This document shows positions 26,313 through 34,557 of a stretch of DNA of 64,000 nt, one piece after another. The stretch comes from CAZNPL01 sp964574815 (GTDB taxonomy: Bacteria; Planctomycetota; Phycisphaerae; UBA1845). The stretch covers positions 11,357-75,356 of the forward strand of contig CAZNPL010000034.1 in the NCBI GenBank assembly GCA_964574815.1, written 5' to 3'. The notes under the pieces are model-generated. The model saw nothing but the letters and a program-made list of their open reading frames with translations, was not told where the DNA came from and made no database searches. Positions within the stretch are counted from its first letter, which is position 1. Every line of letters starts with the position of its first letter. The position numbers and the translations under genes were made by a program.

Positions 26313-26867
26313 ATGGGTCTCGACCCGAAGCTGCTTGAATATGCCAATGAGATCATCCGTCACAAAGCTCGTCAGCTTTCCCACAAACCCGGATTCGGCC
26401 CGTCCGATCGGGAAGACATCGAACACGACCTCTTTATCGCCATCCTTGAACGTTGGCCGGCGTTCAACTCGAAGCGGGCGTCGGCCCGGACGTTCGTGGC
26501 CCGGATCATCGAAAACAAGGCTGCTTCCTTGGTGCGCGCCTGCCAGGCCGCCAAACGTGGCGTCCGGCAAAGCACGTCGCTGAATGGCGACACTACCAAC
26601 GGTGCCAGCGACGTTGATGAAGAAGAGGTCCGCGCCAGACGCGGCATCCATTCCCGTTCTGCCCTCGAGGCGGCGTGGCTTCGCCTTGACGTGGCCAACG
26701 TGATGGCCAGCCTGCCGGACGATCTTCGACGCCTGTGCGAGCGCTTCTTGCGCGAATCGGTTTCAGAGGCAGCCCGGTCCACAGGGAAGCACCGTACCAC
26801 GCTCTATCGCGCGATCAGCGAGGTGCGAAAGCGCTTCACAGATGCTGGGCTTCACGAATACCCGTGA
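26313..26867 (+). CDS. phage-encoded ECF-type sigma factor
   Basis: A 184-aa sigma-70-family protein. Region 2 (about 15-75) reads EIIRHKARQLSHKPGFGPSD with EDIEHDLFIAILERWPAF and ASARTFVARIIENKAASLVR. Region 4 (about 135-180) reads MASLPDDLRRLCERFLRESV with SEAARSTGKHRTTLYRAIS, a helix-turn-helix. ATG 26313 follows AGGAG by 6 nt. A phage sigma factor would redirect host polymerase to early or late phage promoters. It differs from the host factor at 6340 and is preceded by a 197-bp gap without a gene. Confidence 0.8.
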   Translation: MGLDPKLLEYANEIIRHKARQLSHKPGFGPSDREDIEHDLFIAILERWPAFNSKRASARTFVARIIENKAASLVRACQAAKRGVRQSTSLNGDTTNGASDVDEEEVRARRGIHSRSALEAAWLRLDVANVMASLPDDLRRLCERFLRESVSEAARSTGKHRTTLYRAISEVRKRFTDAGLHEYP

Positions 26868-26936
26868 CGACGGCGACAGGTCGTCGGCGCTTTGCGTATG
26901 TATCCAGTACAGGCCGTTGAAAACGGGAGGCACGAA

Positions 26937-27248
26937 ATGAAGAAGGACATGGTTCGATACACGTTCTCGCAGCCGGTCAGCATGCGTGAGGTCGAGGAGA
27001 CTTTGCTACTGGCGGTCCTCGCCGTCGAAAGCCTCTTCGGCGAGTCCACCGTCCGACTCGACGCTTCCTTTTCTATCGATTCGTCGCGGCGCGCCTGCGT
27101 CATCGACGCCAGCACCGACGTGGGTCGGGCCATCTGCCGCGTGTTCACCGGTTTCGTGAGCCGCGAGTTCGGCGGCGATGCGTTCAAGATTCACCGCGTG
27201 GATTCGCCGCCAGCGGAGGAGACGGCTGCATGTACGGCGGCCTGCTGA
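26937..27248 (+). CDS. small hypothetical phage protein
   Basis: The 103-aa protein starts MKKDMVRYTFSQPVSMREVE at ATG 26937, set by GGAGG. It is a mixed alpha/beta protein with LLLAVLAVESLFGESTVRLD and GRAICRVFTGFVSREFGGDA, and no known motif. It lies between the sigma factor and the exonuclease and may belong to the early recombination operon. Confidence 0.6.
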   Translation: MKKDMVRYTFSQPVSMREVEETLLLAVLAVESLFGESTVRLDASFSIDSSRRACVIDASTDVGRAICRVFTGFVSREFGGDAFKIHRVDSPPAEETAACTAAC

Positions 27249-27346
27249 GGCGGTTGATGGGCGGCGCTCGACGCGATACCGCCCTGCCCCTGCTGCGACT
27301 TGGTCAAGGCTCGCATGGCCATGACGTGTTTCCGGAGGATATCGGC

Positions 27347-28177
27347 ATGACATCCGCGACGAAGACACCGGCCCAGATCGACCTTGGTTTCCTCATTCGG
27401 GAGCCGGCAGACGTCTATCACGCCAGGGCGAAAGACTTCCTGTCGGCCCACGCGTTGAACGAGTTTCGGCGCTGTCCGCTGCTGTATCGCAAGAAGGAAA
27501 TGGGCCTCGTGCCGGAGCGCGACACCGCGGCCTACCTCGTGGGTCGGGCGGCGCACACGCTGATTCTCGAGGGGCGACAACGGTATGAGCGGGAGTACGC
27601 CGTCGGTGGGCCCATCAATCCGAAAACCCGTCAACCGTTCGGTTCGCAAACAAAGGCGTTCGCCGAGTGGGCCGAACGGCAGGGTCGGCCTGTTCTGAGC
27701 GACACGCAGGCCGCGACGGTAGAGCAGATGGCGGCGGCGGTGCGCGACCATCTCTTCGCACGCGAGCTGTTTGCTGAGGGCGTTGCAGAAGGCGTCGTGC
27801 GCTGCGAGTACGCCGGGCACCGCTGCCAGGCCCGCATCGACTGGATCAACCCCATCGAAGGCCGCGGGATCGTCGACCTAAAGACCGCCGACGAGCTCGA
27901 CTCGTTCGAGATGGCGATGCGTGCCTTCGCCTACTTGCACCAGGTCAGCTTCTACCGCGCGCTTGTGGCGGAGACCTCCGGTCACATCCTGCCGGTTCAT
28001 ATCGTCGCCGTCGAGAAGCGCGAGCCCTTCCGCTGCGGGGTATGGCAGATCGCGCCCAAGGTGCTCGATGAAGCGCAACGCGAATGCGAGGAGGCCATGC
28101 AGGATCTGAAGCACTGCCGCGAAACGGGGAACTGGTTCACGAGGTTTGAGTCGTTGCGATTGATCGACCGTTTGTGA
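27347..28177 (+). CDS. PD-(D/E)XK exonuclease (RecE/DUF3799-like)
   Basis: The 276-aa protein is a phage recombination nuclease. SAHALNEFRRCPLLYRKKE is the N-terminal anchor of the family. YLVGRAAHTLILEG is followed by RCQARIDWINPIEGRGIVDL and KTADELDSFEMAM, where the Asp of ARIDW and the D-x-K of VDLKT are the metal and catalytic residues. The C-terminus holds YHQVSFYRA-like helix AYLHQVSFYRALVAE. It would make 3' single strands for annealing with the Sak4-type ATPase encoded next. ATG 27347 is chosen because GGAGGA precedes it; an upstream ATG at 27230 only extends an antisense-like leader. Confidence 0.82.
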   Translation: MTSATKTPAQIDLGFLIREPADVYHARAKDFLSAHALNEFRRCPLLYRKKEMGLVPERDTAAYLVGRAAHTLILEGRQRYEREYAVGGPINPKTRQPFGSQTKAFAEWAERQGRPVLSDTQAATVEQMAAAVRDHLFARELFAEGVAEGVVRCEYAGHRCQARIDWINPIEGRGIVDLKTADELDSFEMAMRAFAYLHQVSFYRALVAETSGHILPVHIVAVEKREPFRCGVWQIAPKVLDEAQRECEEAMQDLKHCRETGNWFTRFESLRLIDRL

Positions 28178-28261
28178 CGCCGGGCCCGGGACCGGGTGGC
28201 GTGTCTTCGCCACGGACGGCAGACGGGACTCCCTGCACCGGCCCCGGGCTCGGATTCACAA

Positions 28262-28286
28262 CGGAACGGAACGGAACGAAACGAAG
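28262..28286 (+). repeat. short CGGAA/CGAAN tandem repeat
   Basis: Five pentamers, CGGAA three times then CGAAA and CGAAG, lie 13 bp before the Sak4-like start. They form a purine-rich tract that overlaps the ribosome-binding site region and could change in copy number. Confidence 0.55.
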
Positions 28287-28298
28287 GAGTTCGGAAAC

Positions 28299-29084
28299 AT
28301 GAAAATGCTCAGTCAGATTCAACGCGGAAGGGCGCCCGCGCCGCGCCGGACGCTGGTGTACGGCGTGCATGGCGTGGGCAAGAGCACGTTCGGCTCGATG
28401 GCTGAGAAGCCGGTTTTCATCCAGACCGAAGACGGTCTGGGCAACATCGAATGCGAGCGCTTCCCACTCGCCGGCCAGTACCCCGATGTCGTCGCTGCCC
28501 TGTCGGAGCTCTACACGGAGCAGCACGAATACCGGACAGTCGCCGTCGATTCGCTCGATTGGTTGGAAAGACTGATCTGGGCCGACGTCTGCAAGAAGCG
28601 CGGTATCGAGTCGATCGAAGACGTCGGCTACGGCAAGGGCTACGTCTTCGCGCTGACGAACTGGCGCGAGGTGCTGGCCGGCCTCGATGCGCTGCGGAAC
28701 GACCGCGGCATGGGCGTCATCCTGATCGCCCACGCCCAGATCGAGCGCTTCGCCAACCCCGAGACCGACACCTACGACCGTTATTCGCCCCGCTTACACA
28801 AGCAGGCCTCGGCCTTCGTGCAGGAGTGGGCGGACGAAGTCCTGTTCGCCACGTACTCGATCCATACGAAGGCCACCGACGAAGGCTTCGGCCGCAAGCG
28901 CGTGCAGGGCATCGGTACGGGCGAGCGGATCATTCGCACCAGTGAGCGCCCTGCGCACGTGGCGAAGAACCGGCTGAACCTGCCGGACGAAATCCCGTTC
29001 GACTACCGCATCTACGCAGCGTTCCTGCGCGGAGAGAACCCTCTGGCAAGCATCGAATCGGAAATCGATCAACCCCAAACATAA
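28299..29084 (+). CDS. RecA-like ATPase, Sak4-type recombinase
   Basis: The 261-aa protein has Walker A GVHGVGKST (22-30), an acidic turn FIQTEDGLGNIE, Walker B-like TVAVDSLDWLE and MGVILIAHAQIERF near 140. This is the Sak4 group of phage ssDNA-annealing ATPases, short RecA-fold proteins that act with an exonuclease and an SSB-like protein. Both partners are present: the exonuclease upstream and the DUF669 protein downstream, 12 bp away. The ATG is at 28299 after GAAGGAG. Confidence 0.82.
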   Translation: MKMLSQIQRGRAPAPRRTLVYGVHGVGKSTFGSMAEKPVFIQTEDGLGNIECERFPLAGQYPDVVAALSELYTEQHEYRTVAVDSLDWLERLIWADVCKKRGIESIEDVGYGKGYVFALTNWREVLAGLDALRNDRGMGVILIAHAQIERFANPETDTYDRYSPRLHKQASAFVQEWADEVLFATYSIHTKATDEGFGRKRVQGIGTGERIIRTSERPAHVAKNRLNLPDEIPFDYRIYAAFLRGENPLASIESEIDQPQT

Positions 29085-29096
29085 GGAGTGCGACTA

Positions 29097-29552
29097 ATGG
29101 CGAATCTGAACGGATTCAATGCGAACGAAGTGGAACCGGCGGTCGGATTCGATCCGATCCCAGCCGGCAAGTACCTCGCGGTCATCACCGAGAGCGGCAT
29201 GAAGGCGACCAAGTCGGGCGTCGGGAACTTTCTCGAGCTGACCTTCCAGGTGCTCGAGGGCGAGTTCAAAGGGCGGCTGCTCTGGGCACGGCTCAATCTC
29301 GACAATCCGAACGCGACGACGGTGAAGATCGCCCGCGCGGAACTGTCCGCCATCTGCCGCGCCATCGGCGTGATGGCTCCGAAGGACAGCGTCGAGCTGC
29401 ACAACCTGCCCCTGGTCATCACCGTCGCCCACAAGAAGCGCCAGGACACCAGCGAGATCACAAACGTCATCAAAGGTTATGCGAAGAAGGATGGGGCCAC
29501 ACCCAAGGCGACGACGTCTGGCGGCAACGGGAAAGCGCCGTGGCAGAAGTGA
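29097..29552 (+). CDS. DUF669 phage protein, SSB-like
   Basis: A 151-aa protein that belongs to the DUF669 family: PIPAGKYLAVITESGMKATK, ELTFQVLEGEFKGRLLWARL and YAKKDG-rich C-terminus. DUF669 proteins act as single-strand DNA-binding proteins in phage recombination modules, inferred from context with Sak-type recombinases. The ATG follows AAGGAG. It overlaps rusA by 13 bp. Confidence 0.8.
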   Translation: MANLNGFNANEVEPAVGFDPIPAGKYLAVITESGMKATKSGVGNFLELTFQVLEGEFKGRLLWARLNLDNPNATTVKIARAELSAICRAIGVMAPKDSVELHNLPLVITVAHKKRQDTSEITNVIKGYAKKDGATPKATTSGGNGKAPWQK

Positions 29553-29899
29553 CCCGGACCTATGAGCTGCCGTATCCGCCGTCGGTTAATCACTACTGGC
29601 GGCGAGTCGGCTGGCGCACGCTGATCAGTCGCGCGGGCCGGCGCTATCGGCGGACGGTCGTGGCGATGCTGACGCTGATGCGGGCCAAGCCGTTGAACGG
29701 CCCGTTGTTGGTTCGCGTGAAGGTCTTCCCGCCGGACGCGCGGCGACGCGACCTGGACAACTTACAGAAGGCCTTGCTCGACGCCCTCGAACACGGCGGC
29801 GCGTTCGCCGACGACTTCCAGATCGCCAAGCTGGAACTGGAACGCGCGGAGATCGTGCCCGGCGGCAAGGTCATCGTGGTGATTACGGAGCAGACGTAG
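29540..29899 (+). CDS. RusA-family Holliday junction resolvase
   Basis: A 119-aa resolvase, starting at GTG 29540 inside the DUF669 gene. ELPYPPSVNHYWRR is the N-terminal signature. FPPDARRRDLDNLQKALLDAL contains the catalytic acidic cluster (D-D-x-x-K/D with Asp in RRRDLDN), and GAFADDFQIAKLELERAE gives the second acidic group. It cuts four-way junctions made during phage recombination and replication. The downstream helicase starts directly after its stop. Confidence 0.85.
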   Translation: MAEVTRTYELPYPPSVNHYWRRVGWRTLISRAGRRYRRTVVAMLTLMRAKPLNGPLLVRVKVFPPDARRRDLDNLQKALLDALEHGGAFADDFQIAKLELERAEIVPGGKVIVVITEQT

Positions 29900-31576
29900 A
29901 TGGAACTCCGAGCGTACCAGCGCCAGGCCGTCGAGGCCGTCTACGACTTCCTTCGGGCACGGGACGACAATCCGTGCGTTGTCATCCCGACCGCCGGCGG
30001 GAAGACGCCGTTACTGGCCACGATCTGCCGCGATGCCGTGCAGCTCTGGCAGGGCCGGGTGTTGATCCTGGCGCACGTGAAAGAACTGCTCGAACAGGCG
30101 GTCGAGAAGCTGCACATCGTTGCGCCCGATCTTCCGGTTGGCGTCTACTCTGCGGGCCTGAAGCGACGTGATCTCGGATACGCCGTCACCATCGCCGGCA
30201 TCCAGAGCATCTACGAGCGGGCCTGCGACGTTGGCCACGTCGACCTCGTCATAGTCGATGAATGCCATCTCATTCCCGAAGACGGCGAAGGCATGTATCG
30301 GACGTTCCTGGCCGACGCGAAGCGGGTCAACCCGCTACTGCGCATCATCGGCATGACGGCCACGCCGTTCCGCATGAAGAGCGGCACGATCTGCTCGCCC
30401 GACAACATCCTCAACGCGGTGTGCTTCGAGGTCGGCGTGCGCGAGCTGATCGTGCAGGGCTACCTCTGCCCGCTGCGGACCAAGGCCGGCGTGCTGAAGC
30501 CCGACACCGAGAAGCTGCATGTCCGCGGCGGCGAGTACATCGCCGGCGAGGTCGAGGACCTCATGGACGACGCCAACCTCGTCCTCTCGGCCTGTAGCGA
30601 GATCATGGAGCACACGCGGGAGCGCAAGAGCGTCCTGATTTTCGCGTCCGGCGTGCGGCACGGGCAGCACATCGCCGAGGTGCTCCAAACACGGGATGGT
30701 GTCGAGTGCGGATTCGTCTGTGGCGAGACGCTGCCATTCCAGCGTGATGAACTGATCCAGCGGTTTCGCAACGGCAACCTCAAGTATTTGTGCAACGTCA
30801 ACGTGCTGACGACGGGTTTCGACGCACCCAACATCGACTGCGTGGCGCTCGTGCGCCCGACGCTGTCGCCCGGCCTCTACTACCAGATGGTCGGTCGCGG
30901 ATTCCGACTTCATCCCGACAAGACCGACTGCCTCGTGCTCGACTTCGGCGGCAACGTTTTGCGACATGGCCCCGTCGATCAACTCCGCATCGCCCCCAAC
31001 CCCGCTGGCGGCGAAGGCGAAGCGCCGGCGAAGGAGTGCCCGCAATGCCACGCGGTCGTGGCCGCGGGATACGCGACCTGCCCCGAGTGCGGCCACGAGT
31101 TTCCGGACCGCGATCGCCGCAAGCACGAGGCCATCGCTAGCAGCGAGGGAATTCTGTCGGACCAAGTCACGCGAACCGAGCACGAGGTTTCCGAGGTTTT
31201 CTACTCCGTTCACACGAAACGCGGCGCGCCGCCCGATGCGCCGCGGACGCTTCGGGTCGATTACCGCGTCGCCTTCAACGAGTACGTCAGCGAATGGGTG
31301 TGCGTCGAGCATTCGGGATTCGCAAGGCAGAAGGCCGAGCGATGGTGGTCGCGGCGGTCGAATGACCGCACGCCGTCCAGCGCGGAAGAAGCGGTCGAAA
31401 TGGCTGAGGCGGGAGCGCTGGCCCCGACGCTGGCGGTGGTGGTCGAACACAAACCCGGCGAGCAGTTCGACCGCGTCGTCGCCTATCGGCTGGGCGACAA
31501 GCCGCCGCGCCTGGATTCCGAGGAGGGTCTGCCTGAGTACGTGCCGGCGGCGGTGGATGACGAGGTTCCGTTCTGA
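29900..31576 (+). CDS. DEAD/DEAH-box superfamily II helicase
   Basis: The 558-aa helicase begins MELRAYQRQAVEAVYDFL. Motif I is PTAGGKT (30-36), motif II is DECH (120-123), motif III is GMTATPF and motif VI is QMVGRGFR. It has a C-terminal zinc ribbon (ECPQCHAVVAAGYATCPECG, near 375-395). The remaining region to the end is acidic and ends DDEVPF, an SSB-tail-like acidic hydrophobic tip. This belongs to phage SF2 replication/repair helicases, comparable to RadD-type enzymes. It is joined to the primase-like gene by a 1-nt stop/start overlap. Confidence 0.88.
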   Translation: MELRAYQRQAVEAVYDFLRARDDNPCVVIPTAGGKTPLLATICRDAVQLWQGRVLILAHVKELLEQAVEKLHIVAPDLPVGVYSAGLKRRDLGYAVTIAGIQSIYERACDVGHVDLVIVDECHLIPEDGEGMYRTFLADAKRVNPLLRIIGMTATPFRMKSGTICSPDNILNAVCFEVGVRELIVQGYLCPLRTKAGVLKPDTEKLHVRGGEYIAGEVEDLMDDANLVLSACSEIMEHTRERKSVLIFASGVRHGQHIAEVLQTRDGVECGFVCGETLPFQRDELIQRFRNGNLKYLCNVNVLTTGFDAPNIDCVALVRPTLSPGLYYQMVGRGFRLHPDKTDCLVLDFGGNVLRHGPVDQLRIAPNPAGGEGEAPAKECPQCHAVVAAGYATCPECGHEFPDRDRRKHEAIASSEGILSDQVTRTEHEVSEVFYSVHTKRGAPPDAPRTLRVDYRVAFNEYVSEWVCVEHSGFARQKAERWWSRRSNDRTPSSAEEAVEMAEAGALAPTLAVVVEHKPGEQFDRVVAYRLGDKPPRLDSEEGLPEYVPAAVDDEVPF

Positions 31577-34017
31577 TGGACCAGGCCCGTGATGCACCCG
31601 ACGTTCGCCGCTTCCTGGAACTGCTCTACCAGCCGGGAGACACGTTCGAGGTGCGCGCGCCGGAGTGCCGCGAACAGCGCGGCGGCCGATACCCGTTCAC
31701 CAGCTCAGGCTACTTCACCGGCGACTCTATCGATGCGGCCGTGGCTGCGATCGTGGAACTGGATCGTTCGGCCATCGCGCCCGGCCTCTACATGACCCTC
31801 AATCCCGTTGCGCCGGCGCTTCTGGCCCGGGCGGCCAACCGAATCAAGCCCCGGGCGCGGGAGACAACGCAGGACAAGGATATCGTCCGCCGGCGCTGGT
31901 TGCTGATCGACGTCGATCCCGTACGGCCGACGGGCGTGAGTGCCACCGACGCCGAACTGGCGCTGGCGCTCGAACGCGCCCGGGCGGTCGCCGAGCACCT
32001 GACGTCCGCCGACTGGCCTCCTCCGATCCTGGCCATGTCGGGCAACGGCTACCACCTGCTGTACCGCATCGACCTGCCAGCCGATGACGGTGGCCTGGTG
32101 AAGGCCGTCCTGACGGCGCTGGCAGAGCAATTCAGTAATTCCGCTATCGCCGTTGACCGCTCCGTTCACAACCCGGCGCGAATCGTCAAGGTGGTCGGCA
32201 CCGTTTCGCGCAAAGGCGACGAACTGCGCGGCGTGCCTGGGCTGGAGGATCGCCCGCATCGGCGCTCCGAATTCATCGACGTGCCCGAAAAGATCGCCAT
32301 CGTCCCCGATGAACGCCTACGAGCCGTAGCCGACGCCAAGGGTGGTCCGGACGACGCGACACGGGCCAACGTGGCGGCCCCCGTGGCCAACGAGGGCGGA
32401 GACGACGCCCGGTTCGACTGCACCCCGGCGGGAGTGCGGGCGTGGCTTGAGGCGCGCGGCGTGGTCGTGAAGGGCGAGCGGCGCAACGGCGACAAGACGC
32501 TGCTTCTGCTCGAGCGCTGCCCGATCAATCCGGAAATCGTCTCCACCGGCGGCTCCGACATCGCCGTGCTGGTCGGCGACGACGGCAAGCTGGCCTACTG
32601 CAACAAGCACAATCGCGGGCAGGCGTACACCTGGCACGACCTTCGACGGGCGCTCGATCCGGGGTACGAACCACCGCCGGATGATGCGGGCGACGTCGAT
32701 CTATCCGCGTTCGGCGCCTCAGCGCGCGGCGCTCCGCCAACCAGTGCGGGCGACGCACAGCCCGTCGATCCCGGACTGCTGCCTGAAGAACTCCTGCGGA
32801 TTCCAGGCTTCGTCAACGAGGTGATGGACCATTGCCTGGAGACCGCGCCCTACCCGAACCTGGCTCTGGCGTTCGGCGGCGCGTTGGCGCTTCAGGCGTT
32901 CCTGGCAGGCCGCAAAGTGCGCGACCCAGGCGACAATCGCACCAACATCTACATCCTTGGGCTGGCGCACTCGTCGGCGGGCAAGGACGCGCCGCGCAAG
33001 GTCAACACGCAGATCGTCAACGCCGTGGGGTTCGCCCGTTGCCTCGGTGAGCGTTTGGCCTCGGGCGAAGGCGTTCAGGACGCGCTCTTCGCAGATCCGG
33101 CCATACTGGTCCAGACCGACGAGATCGACAGCATGCTCCAGTCGATCAACAAGGCCCGCGACGCGCGCCATGAAAGCATGATGAGTACGCTGTTGACGCT
33201 GTACTCGTCATCGAACAGCGTGTATCCGATGCGCCGGAAGGCCGGGAAGGACTACCCCGGCGTCATTGACCAGCCCTGCTTGGTGCTCTTCGGCACAGCG
33301 ATTCCCAACCACTACTACGAGGCCCTCTCGGAGCGGATGCTGACGAACGGTTTCTTCGCCCGCATGCTCATCCTCGAGGCCAGTCAGCAGAGGGTGGGCC
33401 AGGAATCATCCATCCGCGAGTTACCGCCGCGCATCTTGGCGACGGCGAAGTGGTGGGCGGATTTCCGGCCTGGTGCCGGCAACCTCACCGGTTGTCATCC
33501 TGCGCCGGCCATCGTCGAGCAGACCGATGATGCGCGGCAAGTCCTCGCGGAGGCGAGGGAAGAGGCGGACGCGGAGTACAACAGGGCCCAAGGCGCGCAG
33601 GACGCCGTCGGCACAACGGTCTGGGGGCGGGTCAGCGAGCAGGCCCGCAAGCTCGCTCTGATCTACGCCGTCAGCGAGAACCACGTCGAGCCGCGTATCA
33701 GCGTCGAGGCCGCCCGTTGGGCGTCGCAGCTCGTCACCCACCAGGTTCGACGGATGCTGTACATGGCCGCCGGCCACGTCGCCGAGAACCCGTTCCATGC
33801 CGATTGCCTGCGGTTCTTGAAGAAACTGCGCGAGGCCCCCGACCGCGCCCTGCCACATCACGTGCTGCTCAAGCGCATGAAGATGGACGCGAAGAGCTTT
33901 CGCGAGCTGATCGAGACGCTCGTGCAGCGCGGTGACATCACCATCGACGCTATGGCGACCGGAGGTCGGACCAGGATGGTCTACCGCCTCGCGGGGAATG
34001 AGGGTGAAACAAGCTGA
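31576..34017 (+). CDS. primase-like DUF3987 replication protein
   Basis: An 813-aa replicase. Residues 85-190 look like an archaeo-eukaryotic primase-type domain (WLLIDVDPVRPTG, AMSGNGYHLLYRID, AVDRSVHNPARIVKVVGTVS), including a D-x-D pair. Residues 430-760 match DUF3987 (RKVRDPGDNRTNIYILGLAH, SSAGKDAPRKV is a degenerate Walker A; QTDEIDSML is acidic). Together these make a primase-helicase for initiating phage DNA replication. The C-terminus carries a winged-helix-like module (LLKRMKMDAKSFRELIETLV). The start overlaps the helicase stop (TGATG). Confidence 0.78.
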   Translation: MDQARDAPDVRRFLELLYQPGDTFEVRAPECREQRGGRYPFTSSGYFTGDSIDAAVAAIVELDRSAIAPGLYMTLNPVAPALLARAANRIKPRARETTQDKDIVRRRWLLIDVDPVRPTGVSATDAELALALERARAVAEHLTSADWPPPILAMSGNGYHLLYRIDLPADDGGLVKAVLTALAEQFSNSAIAVDRSVHNPARIVKVVGTVSRKGDELRGVPGLEDRPHRRSEFIDVPEKIAIVPDERLRAVADAKGGPDDATRANVAAPVANEGGDDARFDCTPAGVRAWLEARGVVVKGERRNGDKTLLLLERCPINPEIVSTGGSDIAVLVGDDGKLAYCNKHNRGQAYTWHDLRRALDPGYEPPPDDAGDVDLSAFGASARGAPPTSAGDAQPVDPGLLPEELLRIPGFVNEVMDHCLETAPYPNLALAFGGALALQAFLAGRKVRDPGDNRTNIYILGLAHSSAGKDAPRKVNTQIVNAVGFARCLGERLASGEGVQDALFADPAILVQTDEIDSMLQSINKARDARHESMMSTLLTLYSSSNSVYPMRRKAGKDYPGVIDQPCLVLFGTAIPNHYYEALSERMLTNGFFARMLILEASQQRVGQESSIRELPPRILATAKWWADFRPGAGNLTGCHPAPAIVEQTDDARQVLAEAREEADAEYNRAQGAQDAVGTTVWGRVSEQARKLALIYAVSENHVEPRISVEAARWASQLVTHQVRRMLYMAAGHVAENPFHADCLRFLKKLREAPDRALPHHVLLKRMKMDAKSFRELIETLVQRGDITIDAMATGGRTRMVYRLAGNEGETS

Positions 34018-34557
34018 AAGAAGGGGCGAAGGAAGATGGCGAGAAACAAGGAGAAAGAAGGGTGAAAGAAGTGATGCAGAAAACGCCGCTGGTTGCGTTG
34101 CGACCGGCTTCTTTCCCTCTTTCACCCGGACCGCGTGCGAACATGATTACATATAACTTCTCTTCTTCTTTCTCTCTTTCACCCATTACCCGCACGCACG
34201 CCTGCATTCGCGCACGCGCACACGCGAGGGGGAGGGGTGAAGGAGGGAAGGAAGTGAAAGATGGTTCCTTCCCGGCAGAGGACGGCCGCCGAGGCCCGCG
34301 GGAACAGCGGCGAACCCATACACAGTTTGTTTCGGCTGTCCGGTCCGGTTTTGGAGGCCACGGGGCGCGACCCGTTGGGCCGTGGGCGAACGGACGCCGC
34401 CAGGGCGTACCCGCCTACCAGTCCGCCGCCCCGTTGGCCACGGGCGGCGTTGGTTCGCGTTTGGGGCCAACCGGCGGGTCGAGGACTACCGCCCTGGTAG
34501 CGCGGCAAGAGGACACGGCGCGGCTGAGGTGGCCGCGCCCATTACGGAGGTTGAACG
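34018..34557. repeat. strand-asymmetric repeat region without a trusted gene
   Basis: About 540 bp. A purine-rich stretch at 34014-34072 faces pyrimidine-rich stretches at 34108-34127 and 34157-34184. The decamer GGGTGAAAGA (34060) recurs as its reverse complement TCTTTCACCC at 34118 and 34175; shorter GGTGAA/GTGAAAG copies lie at 34003, 34236 and 34254. An alternating CG/CA run spans 34190-34226. A 168-residue open frame crosses it but is low-complexity and rejected. Position after a primase gene makes a phage origin plausible. Confidence 0.5.

Noticed and set aside
27230..27346. N-terminal extension of the exonuclease gene
   Set aside because: The GGAGGA site and the family start at 27347 make the shorter form more likely; the extension overlaps the preceding gene's end.
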